Assembly: GCF_009939295.1 (NCBI RefSeq)
Contig: NZ_WVIC01000042.1
Location: 1-34,898 of the forward strand
Reading direction: 5' to 3'
Source of the DNA: Petrachloros mirabilis ULC683
GTDB taxonomy: Bacteria > Cyanobacteriota > Cyanobacteriia > Thermosynechococcales > Thermosynechococcaceae
DNA: 34,898 nt
Shown here piece by piece: positions 1-7,957 of this stretch. Both the position numbers and the translations under genes were made by a program. Positions within the stretch are counted from its first letter, which is position 1. Every line of letters begins with the position of its first letter. The notes beneath the pieces were generated by a model that saw only the letters and a list, made by a program, of their open reading frames with translations, searched no databases and had not been told where the DNA came from.

Positions 1-842
1 AGTACTCGATTAGATATTTTTGCTAGTATGTAGTTTGCATGCTTAACAGCTTAGGACAAGATCGTGCAGCGTGCTCAAAATGGTTGGATCGGCTAGTCAG
101 TAGATTTGCATCAGTTGAAGAAGCTCTGCACCAACGGTTCTAGTCTAAAAGCGTTTCATAGGCTGATGAATATAGGGCAAAGATGCAGTCCTTCTAAAAG
201 CACTCTTAAACACCAACGTTTTTAATGCCGACTGAATTCATCATAAGGGTGACTTTCTCTAAAACCAAGAACGATCCAACTTTTTCCAATATTTTCCAAT
301 TTTTTAGAAAAATTGTGAACAAATTTATCTTCAGGGCTCTTCCGGATTAAGTATGCCGAAACACTCTACGATGACCTGAAAGTGTTGCTAGACAGGGCTT
401 TCAACTAAAATTAATTTTTCAAGGCTCCTTTTGTGAAACAAAGGCTTATAAGCATTGGCATAAAAGGGTGTTATACCTCTTGGGTCTTAACACCCTATGG
501 TCAGACTGGAAGAGCCATTTTTTCTCCTTTTCATAGATCCTATAAAATCCTATTGCTCAATCGATGATGAGTTGGCATTATGAACCTATCGACTTAAACA
601 GCCACAACCTTACAGACCATCAAATTACATCCACGATGTTACCTGATCGAAAGGTTGGCACTGGTTCTAACTAATGGTAAAAATCACTGAATTGCTTTCA
701 AGTCAAAGGATTCAGCTATCTGACTCCGAAATGACTATAAGTTTATGCATCAAGATTTTCAGACTATTGATTCCATGTTGCGGAACCAGTGCCGAAAGGT
801 TAAATAAGTTCTTTAATACTAACTTCCAAACGGAGACTCATC
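1..842. other. AT-rich stretch without a convincing gene
   Basis: No open frame here has a ribosome-binding site, a recognisable motif or a plausible composition. The only longer frame (674-949) overlaps the better secreted-protein gene that starts at 843 and has no family features. One inverted repeat is visible at 465-473 / 488-496 (AGGGTGTTA with TAACACCCT, 14-base loop). It is not followed by a T tract on either strand, so it is not a clear terminator. Confidence 0.5.
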
Positions 843-1268
843 ATGTTGAATTGTATTTCCACAAAATTCCTCGGCACAAGATTTGCAATTTTAACGGCAA
901 TGTCGCCTCTGTTTCTCACGATATCTTCAGCCTCGGCCTTTCGACCTAGCTGCAAAGATGTTTATTTGAAAGTCCAGAACAATACTGGAAACCCCATCAA
1001 GGTGATTGACTTAGACTATTGGGATCAGAATTCTGAAAAATGGCGCTCAGAACTCGTGCCCAACGAGATCATTCCCAACGGACAACCTTGGCAGGCAACC
1101 AGGAATCTAGAAAGAATCAATAATCTCACAACCAAAGTTAGGGTGGACTACCGAACCCGTACAAAAAATATATTCGGTAAGGAGTCCTGGAGTTTCAAGG
1201 TCAGTAAGGCCGAATCGAAGAGTGAAACCTGTAAGAAAGGCCAAATATTCCAGATCACCCTTGACTAG
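843..1268 (+). CDS. Small secreted hypothetical protein
   Basis: The product is 141 residues. The N-terminus has a basic start, a hydrophobic stretch (about residues 13-29) and an ASA-F type cleavage site near residue 32, so it is probably exported. The mature part is about 110 residues, polar, with two cysteines (in PSCKD and SETCKKG) that could form a disulphide. It contains the phrase VQNNTGNPIKVIDLDYWD, which reads like an edge strand of a beta-sandwich. GGAG lies about 8 bases before the ATG, which supports this start over the overlapping upstream frame. I do not recognise the family. The aegerolysin-like look of the first strand is only an impression. The gene stands alone and points away from the lasso operon. 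Confidence 0.65.
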   Translation: MLNCISTKFLGTRFAILTAMSPLFLTISSASAFRPSCKDVYLKVQNNTGNPIKVIDLDYWDQNSEKWRSELVPNEIIPNGQPWQATRNLERINNLTTKVRVDYRTRTKNIFGKESWSFKVSKAESKSETCKKGQIFQITLD

Positions 1269-1806
1269 CAGATTCCTTCGCAGTACTCCAGCCATAGCTG
1301 TTGGCGAAGCCTGCGGCAGGCCTAAGCTTGGCTGGGGGTGTAGCGGAGTATTTATCAAGCGGCTCAATGCCTTGTAGGCAAACAGTTTCAGCCATGTTAA
1401 GCTTGACCTGTATCGATTGGGGTGACGACCCACGCAGGGTATCCATACCTGGATCCCGAGGGCAGAAACGTACTCGCAAGAGTCGCGCTATATAGTTCAA
1501 AACATTTCCAGAAAATATCCGCCCTGGGGCACAGGGTAGATCTCAGTAAAATGCCTGCGGAGATAGTCTGACAGGGATTTAAGTTCATCGGAGTTTAAGT
1601 CTAGTTAAGAGTCTGAGAAACAGGAACCCTAGATCGTGAGGTTTAGAAATCTCCCTGTGTACCGCTTGAGCGGTACACAGGGAGAGGATGTCAAGGAGTT
1701 ACGGTATATAACCCGGTGACAGCATGTCAGCCGTCACATCAATGACTTGCTTTTGAGTGCAAACGATATTGGAACCCATTGCACCGATGACATTTTAAGA
1801 GATCCC
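1269..1806. other. Gene-poor interval between secreted protein and lasso exporter
   Basis: Several frames overlap here on both strands but none has a start signal or family motif. They look like translated repeat or decayed sequence. A direct reading shows a GC-rich repeat-like segment around 1300-1330 (GGCGAAGCCTGCGGCAGGC), a perfect 16-bp hairpin at 1651-1684, and a short minus-strand frame at 1699-1779 just past the exporter stop. Confidence 0.5.
1651..1684. terminator. Perfect 16-bp hairpin downstream of the lasso operon
   Basis: CTCCCTGTGTACCGCT (1651-1666) pairs perfectly with 1669-1684 across a 2-base loop. It lies about 120 bases past the stop of the last operon gene on the minus strand. 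In that direction the following bases are ATTTCTAAACC, a poor T tract. It may be a weak terminator, a transcript-stabilising stem or a protein-binding palindrome. Terminator is the best guess from position alone. Confidence 0.45.
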
Positions 1807-3624
1807 CTAGCGATAGTTTTGCGCTTGGGTTTCAAACAAATGGGCGTAAGTGCCCTGCAACGCCATTAACTGCTCATGGGTGCCATGCTCAATAATCGAC
1901 CCCTGATCCATAACATAGATTCGATCGGCCATTTTCACCGTTGAGAGACGATGGCTAATTAAAATGGCTGCTTGCCCTTCAATTAATTCGCGAAACTGCC
2001 GAAAAATCTCATACTCTGCCTTGGGATCCATCGCACTAGTCGGCTCGTCTAGTACAATCACCTGAGAATCTCGCAAAAAGGCGCGCGCCAATGCCACTTT
2101 CTGCCATTGCCCGATACTCAGTTCTTCGCCCTGGTCAAACATCTTCCCCAGGATAGTGTCGTATCCCTGAGGCAAACGCTGAATCACAGCATCAGCCCCC
2201 GAGCGTCTCGCCGCCGCCAACACCCGCTCATCGCTCGGCGGTAAATCTACATTCCCCAGCCAAATGTTTTCCTGAGCAGTGAAGTGATACTTAACATAGT
2301 CTTGAAAAATCACGCTGATTTGACGGCGTAAGTCTTCTTGACTGACTTGTTTGAGGTCAATTCCATCAATGGAAATTTTGCCCGCCGTTGGGTCGTAGAG
2401 GCGGCAGAGCAGCTTAATCAGTGTCGTCTTGCCAGAGCCATTTTCGCCCACTAACGCAATCGTCTCCCCTGGCCCTAAGGTGAGTGAAATATTCTGCAAC
2501 GCTTGGCGATCGCTGTTGGCATAGCTAAAGCTCACCCGGTCAAACACAATGCCTTGGCGTATCGGTTGAGGAATCAAGGTAGGTTGGACAGGTTCTACCA
2601 CCGTTGGCTTTAAGTCTAAAAACTCGTAGAGATTGGCCAGAAATAAGTTGTCCTCATAAAGCCCAGAGATGCCAACCAGGAAACTTTTCAAAGCTGACTG
2701 CCCCCGTTGCAGGGCTTGATGATAAAGTACTAAATCCCCAATTTGCAACCCACCCCAAACACTTTGATAGGCAATATAGCCATAGACACCAAAAGTGACC
2801 ACACTAGCAAATGCCTCGGCCACCAAAGACGCCATCGACTGGCGGGTAATAATAGCCAGATTTTCGTCGTAAATCTTCTCGCGGAGACCTCGAAAGCGAT
2901 CACGGAACAAGACACCGAGGCTAAAGAGGCGAAGTTCTTTGGCATGAACATCTGCGGTCATCATGTAGCCTAGATACATAGCCTGACGCTCCATCGCTGT
3001 GCGTCGCCGTCGCCAGTCGTACATGACCCGAGCAAACTTAAATCGCACAAACATAGCCGGAAGGGCAGCTACGAGTAAAATACCAGCCAGACCCCAGTAG
3101 AGAGCTAGTAACAACCCGACTACGGCAACAAGTGTGATGCCACCCTGTCCCAACTGCACCAACCGATACAAGATTTGGTTCGGGCGATAGGATGCCTCCT
3201 GCTGCGCCCGCTGCAAAGCATCGTAATAACGGGAATTTTCGTAATACTCCAGATCGGCCTCAATAGACTTATCATGCAAAATTGTTTGCATGTAGTCTGT
3301 CACGCGCTGACTTTGAGCCGCATTGGCCAGTTCTGCTAAAGAATTCACAATAGAGGTCGCTAGGGTGACCACTCCAGTCAAAATCAGCCAAAAGACAACC
3401 TGGTTAAACGCCAAACTTTTGTCTGCTGCAGTGAGACTATCAGCAATGGCGTCAATCACCAGCTTGGTCAAATAAATAGCGGCAAGTGGCAAGATGCTTT
3501 GCAGCATCAACAGCAACACCCGCACGACGGTCCATTTGGGAGATCCTTGCCAAACGAATCTAAGCGCAGGCAGAATATGAAGCGTCGTTTTTAGCTTGCC
3601 TTTTAATTGACTGAACAGACTCAT
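1807..3624 (-). CDS. Lasso peptide ABC exporter (D protein)
   Basis: A 605-residue half-transporter with the membrane domain (about 1-330) fused to an ATPase (about 355-600). Such proteins export lasso peptides and give producer immunity in known clusters (McjD type). Visible motifs are Walker A GENGSGKT (393-400), signature LSIGQ (502-506; the second G of the usual LSGGQ motif is at 505 but I replaces the first), Walker B VIVLDEP with catalytic Glu527, and the H-loop His558 in ISHRL. There is no N-terminal peptidase C39 domain, consistent with leader removal by a separate B2 protein. Its ATG overlaps the kinase stop as ATGA (3621-3624), so it is translationally coupled and last in the operon. 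Export of this particular peptide is inferred from context. Confidence 0.88.
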   Translation of the reverse strand: MSLFSQLKGKLKTTLHILPALRFVWQGSPKWTVVRVLLLMLQSILPLAAIYLTKLVIDAIADSLTAADKSLAFNQVVFWLILTGVVTLATSIVNSLAELANAAQSQRVTDYMQTILHDKSIEADLEYYENSRYYDALQRAQQEASYRPNQILYRLVQLGQGGITLVAVVGLLLALYWGLAGILLVAALPAMFVRFKFARVMYDWRRRRTAMERQAMYLGYMMTADVHAKELRLFSLGVLFRDRFRGLREKIYDENLAIITRQSMASLVAEAFASVVTFGVYGYIAYQSVWGGLQIGDLVLYHQALQRGQSALKSFLVGISGLYEDNLFLANLYEFLDLKPTVVEPVQPTLIPQPIRQGIVFDRVSFSYANSDRQALQNISLTLGPGETIALVGENGSGKTTLIKLLCRLYDPTAGKISIDGIDLKQVSQEDLRRQISVIFQDYVKYHFTAQENIWLGNVDLPPSDERVLAAARRSGADAVIQRLPQGYDTILGKMFDQGEELSIGQWQKVALARAFLRDSQVIVLDEPTSAMDPKAEYEIFRQFRELIEGQAAILISHRLSTVKMADRIYVMDQGSIIEHGTHEQLMALQGTYAHLFETQAQNYR

Positions 3625-4532
3625 ACAGTCTGCACCGACCTATTAAGATGCGTCTCAATGAGGCGAATTGTATCTGGAAGCAAATCCAAGTTGGATGGCC
3701 GTAATAAATGATGAATCGGAGTACAATTAGCAAGCTGAGTCAAATTCAGTAAATGAGTTGCCTCACTCTCTTGCAAAAGTTCTTGATCAAAACGGGTGAC
3801 GTAAGAGTTTTTATATAAGTACCGCAGAATTTTCTGAGGGCTTAGTTCTGAAATTGAGAGTCGGGGCGCTTGCCCCAGAATAAAAATTTGATGCAGGGGC
3901 AACTTACAAGTGGAAAACCCTTCTGTAAGACACCAGTTTCGCTTTTCGAGATGGGGAACTAGCGAAGGAAGGGTACTGGGATCTGTTCCCAGAGACTTGA
4001 CCGCATCAGGCCATAGCTTCAATTGCGGAAAGGCTGGAATCACCCAAGGCTGATGATCTTTACTGAGATCAAGGGCAATGACATCATCACCAATCAATTC
4101 ATATCCTTGACGGTTAAGCGCAGCAGCAAGGGTGGATTTACCCCATCCCTTATCTCCTAAAAAGATAACTGCTTTGCCATTAATATCAACAGCACTTCCA
4201 TGTAAGACAAGATAGCCTCTTTGGTGCAAGATTACGCCAATTGCTGCACCTAAAATAAAAAGTCTGAGCCGATCTTCATCAGTTTCTGGAGATGGCTCAA
4301 TCGTGATAGAGTGTCCTTGGCTAACCAGGAAAGTTCCAACCCCTTCCCAAAATATATATAGCCCATCTGAAGTGAATTGAAAGGCATGAGGTAATGAAAT
4401 ATTCTCCAATGGAGAATATTTTAAATTCCTGACTTTAATCGTGACATCAGGTGCCACTTCAGAGCTTACAATCAACTCTGGCAGCTCAATTTCAGAATGA
4501 ACCTGGAGATCGTAAGCAGAATAAGTATACAT
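3621..4532 (-). CDS. HPr-kinase-like lasso precursor kinase
   Basis: 303 residues. The C-terminal half resembles the HPrK/P kinase fold: LHGSAV (110-115), P-loop GDKGWGKST (126-134), the acidic pair D149-D150 in ELIGDDVIAL, and the family phrase PQLKLWPDAV. The N-terminal 100 residues lack the classical HPrK regulatory domain, as in kinases found in lasso clusters (PadeK, ThcoK), which phosphorylate the C-terminal Ser of the precursor. The adjacent precursor does end in Ser. The gene sits between the precursor and the exporter and is coupled to the latter by a 4-base overlap. A metabolic HPr kinase is very unlikely because it is too short for that family's layout and lies inside the operon. 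Activity on the peptide is inference. Confidence 0.85.
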   Translation of the reverse strand: MYTYSAYDLQVHSEIELPELIVSSEVAPDVTIKVRNLKYSPLENISLPHAFQFTSDGLYIFWEGVGTFLVSQGHSITIEPSPETDEDRLRLFILGAAIGVILHQRGYLVLHGSAVDINGKAVIFLGDKGWGKSTLAAALNRQGYELIGDDVIALDLSKDHQPWVIPAFPQLKLWPDAVKSLGTDPSTLPSLVPHLEKRNWCLTEGFSTCKLPLHQIFILGQAPRLSISELSPQKILRYLYKNSYVTRFDQELLQESEATHLLNLTQLANCTPIHHLLRPSNLDLLPDTIRLIETHLNRSVQTV

Positions 4533-4576
4533 ACGTCTCTACTCAAAATTAAAAGACTCAAAACAAATATAAAAAA

Positions 4577-4617
4577 TATAGGGACAACAACCTTATTGGC
4601 AAGTTGTTGTCCCTATA
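4577..4617 (-). terminator. Stem-loop and T-rich tract between precursor and kinase (attenuator)
   Basis: TATAGGGACAACAA (4577-4590) pairs perfectly over 14 bp with TTGTTGTCCCTATA (4604-4617), with a 13-base loop. Read on the minus strand, it begins 33 bases past the precursor stop and is followed by TTTTTTATATTTGTTT, a typical intrinsic terminator tail. Since the kinase and exporter lie downstream on the same strand, it probably terminates partially, giving more precursor mRNA than enzyme mRNA. It could also protect the 3' end of a short precursor transcript. Confidence 0.8.
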
Positions 4618-4650
4618 ACAACTACAGAACTGTAGCGCTAACAGAAATAT

Positions 4651-4800
4651 CTAGCTAGCAACACTAGTGATGCCATCGGGACCTACAGGCGTTCCGAGAG
4701 GAACATCAGTTTGTGAAACTCCACCTTGTTGAGTAAGAACCTCAACATCACCATGGATGGTCAGAAAAGGCTTGGCGTAAGCTTTTTTGTTAGAACTCAT
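4651..4800 (-). CDS. Lasso peptide precursor (A peptide)
   Basis: A 49-residue frame between the cyclase and kinase genes, preceded by AGGAGA 6 bases before the ATG. The leader (about residues 1-24 or 1-25) has the motif that lasso RRE proteins recognise: Y8-A-K-P11-F-L13, then G17 and T23 (YxxPxL...G...T). The core is G/V/T/P-rich: it starts QGGVSQTDVPLG and ends GITSVAS. If T23 is the usual penultimate leader residue, the core begins at Gln25 and the ring closes on Asp32 (position 8). If cleavage is one residue later, Gly26 to Asp32 gives a 7-residue ring. The last residue is Ser49, the expected target of the neighbouring kinase. No Cys is present, so it would be a class II (disulphide-free) lasso. 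The assignment is strong; the cleavage register is not resolved. Confidence 0.88.
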   Translation of the reverse strand: MSSNKKAYAKPFLTIHGDVEVLTQQGGVSQTDVPLGTPVGPDGITSVAS

Positions 4801-4972
4801 TGGTTTCTCCTATGTATGGTATTGACAGGCTTCAAAATTGCCCTTAACTGGGCATTGATACAGCTTCCTCAACCTAGGTTTCTCAAGAGAGAGTCTAGTC
4901 TTTAGAATGGCTGTGCTATTGAATTAATCCATTCAATAGGGCAACCATCTGGTCGTTCGAGACAATTATAAC

Positions 4973-6931
4973 CTAAGACATAGAGATTGTCTTCCTATCT
5001 GATGTTTTGTTTTCAACACTTTTATTAAGCCACAACGACAAGTTTAGCGCTTTCCACAGCTCATCATCACCTAATTTACTATCTGAACCAAAAAAAGATT
5101 CATATGCTTGATTTAGAGCAAAAAAGTCGAAAAAATGAACCATAGACTCGGGAGGATCATCCAAAAGTGCTTGGATTCGCTTTTGCTCGAATTTGTGGAA
5201 AATATATCGAAAGTTAGGTCCTAAGTTTGACTTGCCACCTCGCCACTGCACCTCTCTTGGTAAGATGCCGTCTAAACCCCGTCGCATAATCATCCGAGTC
5301 CATCCATCTCGAACTTTTTGCTCGGGGGGCAGCGACAAGCAGAATTCCACCAGTCGTTTGTCCCAAAAGGGGAAACGAGGCTCAATGCCAAAGGCTGCTG
5401 CACTCTTATCCAGCACCTCTAGGGTATAAGGCATCACGCCGCGCACCAGTGAGCGATAATGCTCTGCACGTTCACTTTGCAGGGCTGCTATTTCGGCTTG
5501 TTTTTGCGCGTTTAAGCGCTGTTCCAATGACAAGCGCTTAATCAGGTCAGGGTTAATCGTGTCTGGATAAGCGGCTGGTGGGGTGCGCTTAGATGTCCAA
5601 GCTTGCTTTTTTGTGATGGTTCTCCAGATGCGCTGCCCACCCCGAATTAATCTTGACTTGCGAAAGCCAAAATTCCATAGGAAGGGCCACAACCATTTGA
5701 ATAGAGGTTCGTTGGAGTTTCGACAAAATCCTTGCAATTCCCGGATTAAGTCACCCCATCTGCCAGCAATCGCCAGCTCTCGGAAGAATCCTATGCCATG
5801 AGAAATAGTGCTATCCCCATCGAACCCATCCAAGATGACCCTTACCCCTTTGTGGTGAGCTATGTCGTAGATACCCCAATTCAGAAATAAGTTAAAGGAA
5901 AAGAGTGGCTCATCCTGATGCCAAAGGATTTGATCAATGTCAGTCAGTGGGCTGCGTTGATCTCCATGCAAGTAATGTGGTGTGAAGCCGCCTTGATCCA
6001 ATACTGCATTGATATAGAATCGTTCGTCACACTCTTTGACCGTATCAAAAATAGCAGAGAAGGTAGGCAGAGGTGGCTGATGGCTTTCACTTTGAATGTG
6101 GCGGGCAGTACAGGTAATAGCAGAAGAATCTAGCCCTCCGCTTAACATAGATCCGACTGGCACTGCACTCCGTAGACGACAGGAGACGGCCTCAATAAAA
6201 ATTTCTCGAAACTGATCAGCATAGGCTTGATCAGTCTCAAGGTGTAAAGTCTGAATGGCATCCAATGACCAATACGGCTCTAAGGTCACTGACTCTGCCC
6301 GAATAAGCAGGCGATGGGCAGGAGGAAGCCGCCAAATATCTTCATAGAATGTGATGGCTGTATCTTCGAATAAAGAAAGGAGATAATCGCCGATTCGGAC
6401 TTCATTGATTTGGCGGGGAACATTAGTTTGACTTAGTAGGGCTTTAACCTCACTGCCAAATATAAAACTCTGGTCATTGAGATAATAATAGAATGGCTTC
6501 ACGCCAAAGTGATCTCGGGCACAAAAGAGGTGTTGTTGTTGTTTATCCCAAATGGCAAAAGCAAAATCTCCAATCAAATAGTCGAGGCACTGCTCTCCCC
6601 AGCGCTGATAGGCTTTGAGAATGAGTTGACTATCTGAAATCTCAAAGCTGGAACATGGATCGATGTTCAAAGCCTGCATCAGTGCTTTGCGGTTGTCAAT
6701 GCGGGCATCGGCAGTAATAACGTAGTCCTCACCAGGACTGACCAATGGGAGAACTTCGTGTTTTGACTCTGGAGTGGTATGCAACATACAATGCCCCAGG
6801 CCGATAGAGCCATGATGCCATTGCTGAATGCCATCTGGTCCTCGATGAGCCAGTGCCTGCGTCATTTGCGCTAAGTCACTTGGGCTGACAGCTTGCTGAT
6901 TGCGATAAAAGAGACCTGCAATGGCGCTCAT
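4973..6931 (-). CDS. Lasso cyclase, asparagine-synthetase-like (C protein)
   Basis: 652 residues, AsnB-like. It has an N-terminal glutaminase-like domain (about 1-200, with LAHRGPDG at 28-34 and GDFAFAIWD at 121-129) and an ATP-dependent synthetase domain with PP-loop SGGLDSS (264-270). In lasso clusters this enzyme adenylates the Asp/Glu side chain of the core and closes the macrolactam ring. Residue 2 is Ser where true glutamine-dependent asparagine synthetases have the nucleophile Cys, so ammonia release from Gln should be lost. This fits a cyclase and argues against a housekeeping AsnB. It ends 172 bases before the precursor start and begins 66 bases after B2 on the same strand. Confidence 0.88.
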   Translation of the reverse strand: MSAIAGLFYRNQQAVSPSDLAQMTQALAHRGPDGIQQWHHGSIGLGHCMLHTTPESKHEVLPLVSPGEDYVITADARIDNRKALMQALNIDPCSSFEISDSQLILKAYQRWGEQCLDYLIGDFAFAIWDKQQQHLFCARDHFGVKPFYYYLNDQSFIFGSEVKALLSQTNVPRQINEVRIGDYLLSLFEDTAITFYEDIWRLPPAHRLLIRAESVTLEPYWSLDAIQTLHLETDQAYADQFREIFIEAVSCRLRSAVPVGSMLSGGLDSSAITCTARHIQSESHQPPLPTFSAIFDTVKECDERFYINAVLDQGGFTPHYLHGDQRSPLTDIDQILWHQDEPLFSFNLFLNWGIYDIAHHKGVRVILDGFDGDSTISHGIGFFRELAIAGRWGDLIRELQGFCRNSNEPLFKWLWPFLWNFGFRKSRLIRGGQRIWRTITKKQAWTSKRTPPAAYPDTINPDLIKRLSLEQRLNAQKQAEIAALQSERAEHYRSLVRGVMPYTLEVLDKSAAAFGIEPRFPFWDKRLVEFCLSLPPEQKVRDGWTRMIMRRGLDGILPREVQWRGGKSNLGPNFRYIFHKFEQKRIQALLDDPPESMVHFFDFFALNQAYESFFGSDSKLGDDELWKALNLSLWLNKSVENKTSDRKTISMS

Positions 6932-6997
6932 CTGCTTTATACCTTGTCGCCTACTACTCGTGTGCCAGCCATAATCGAGTTCTATAAATAATGTGCT

Positions 6998-7474
6998 TCA
7001 ACGAAATTGCTCGGCTGTTGCCAGACTTGAAAAAGGGATAAAGCTTTGCAGCTCTGAGACTTGGCCGATAATGACTTGGTGATTTAATTCAACCCATGCA
7101 TGAGCTTCAAGTTGATTGCCTAATCCCTTCTTAACTCCAATACGGAGTTCACTGGGATATCCCCGACGCCGCAACAGAATTTGAGTCGTGAGGGCACGTG
7201 CCAAGCATTTAGCCCCACCTGGCATGTATTGGGTTGACCAGTTAACAGCTTTTACACATCGACCAATTGCAAATTGGCATTGAGGAGAATTTTGGTTATA
7301 GTTCTCCTGCCCACTTATCATCTTGGAGTTTTCCATTTTTTTCTGGAACTCAAGCAGTGATTGAAAGGGCAAGCACCACAACCCAAACTTCATTAAGAAT
7401 AGAAGGAAAAAGGCTTTCATAAATAAAGTTTTGTCCGAGGAAGAAAGGCGCAGAAATCTATAAATTTTTTTCAT
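6998..7474 (-). CDS. Lasso leader peptidase, transglutaminase-like (B2 protein)
   Basis: 158 residues of the Transglut_core3 / McjB C-terminal type, the cysteine protease that removes the leader. The nucleophile is Cys90 in GGAKCLARALTTQ and the His is His125 in EAHAWVEL, both in the expected context. The third residue, usually an Asp shortly after the His, is not obvious: the nearest equivalent position (131) is Asn. An N-terminal hydrophobic segment (about 20-37, FFLLFLMKFGLW) may anchor it to the membrane near the exporter. ATG at 7474 is chosen over the GTG one codon upstream. The gene overlaps the end of B1, so the two are co-translated. Confidence 0.83.
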   Translation of the reverse strand: MKKIYRFLRLSSSDKTLFMKAFFLLFLMKFGLWCLPFQSLLEFQKKMENSKMISGQENYNQNSPQCQFAIGRCVKAVNWSTQYMPGGAKCLARALTTQILLRRRGYPSELRIGVKKGLGNQLEAHAWVELNHQVIIGQVSELQSFIPFSSLATAEQFR

Positions 7475-7748
7475 CACAAATGCTAATTAGCTTTGCGTCT
7501 AAAAGATTATGGAGCAACTGAAGCACATCATTATTGCATTGATTTATCTCAACATCGTAATTATTGATAACCTCATTGACAACTGAATTCACAGACTGAG
7601 GTGATTGAATAAACTTCCAAATAATGGATCCGACCTCATTCAGTCCATAGTACATGCCCGATTTTAAGTCTAATATTACTGATTCATTAACCAAGTCAGA
7701 AGAGACTTGCTCAGGTTTCGCAACAACGATAGTAGAATTTGTGATCAT
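7458..7748 (-). CDS. PqqD-like leader-recognition protein (B1, RRE)
   Basis: A 96-residue stand-alone RiPP recognition element. The PqqD-fold pattern is visible: an early strand pair (VSSDLVNESVILDLKSGMYYGLNEVG), the central helix phrase GSIIWKFIQ, and a C-terminal helix rich in Leu (DVLQLLHNLLDAKLI). It binds the YxxPxL leader and presents the precursor to B2. It is the first gene of the lasso operon and overlaps B2 by 17 bases. Codon use and base composition are clearly more AT-rich than in the dnaK region, as for B2, which hints at horizontal acquisition of the cluster. Confidence 0.82.
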   Translation of the reverse strand: MITNSTIVVAKPEQVSSDLVNESVILDLKSGMYYGLNEVGSIIWKFIQSPQSVNSVVNEVINNYDVEINQCNNDVLQLLHNLLDAKLISICDEKNL

Positions 7749-7796
7749 TTCTGGTTAATAAAAAAACTAAATTGCGAGTAAAAATTCAATGTTATC

Positions 7797-7845
7797 TCAT
7801 ATGGCGGTTCTCACCTGAGTGAGGTATGGGGTGTAGGGGTAGAAC
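7797..7845 (-). repeat. Dispersed 49-bp repeat, copy 1
   Basis: The segment containing GCGGTTCTCACCT, GAGGT and GGGGTAGAAC recurs in inverted orientation at 34321-34369 with roughly 85 % identity by eye. It contains a small internal dyad (ACCT...AGGT). It lies just upstream of the first lasso gene. Confidence 0.7.
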
Positions 7846-7936
7846 CCCCACACAGGGGGCACTGCCCCATGTACTCCATTGATCTATAAACCGCTGTATC
7901 ATCTTTTGCCAAAGCTCGGATCTCTGCTATAGCGAT

Positions 7937-7957
7937 CTGTCAATTATGAATTGACAG
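7937..7957. repeat. Perfect inverted repeat CTGTCAATT/AATTGACAG
   Basis: Nine-base arms (7937-7945 and 7949-7957) flank ATG as a 3-base loop. It lies about 190 bases upstream of the lasso operon start codon. No T tract follows on either strand, so an operator or repeat remnant is as likely as a terminator. Confidence 0.4.

Noticed and set aside
674-949. 91-codon plus-strand frame overlapping the secreted-protein gene at 843
   Set aside because: No ribosome site or motif; it overlaps the better gene whose signal peptide and GGAG site are convincing.
4916-4939. Dyad CTATTGAAT/ATTCAATAG after the cyclase stop, considered as terminator
   Set aside because: AT-rich with no T tract behind it; only mentioned as a possible regulatory dyad.
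4973-6931. Housekeeping asparagine synthetase as an alternative for the cyclase
   Set aside because: Ser2 instead of Cys2 and location amid B1, B2, precursor, kinase and exporter genes.
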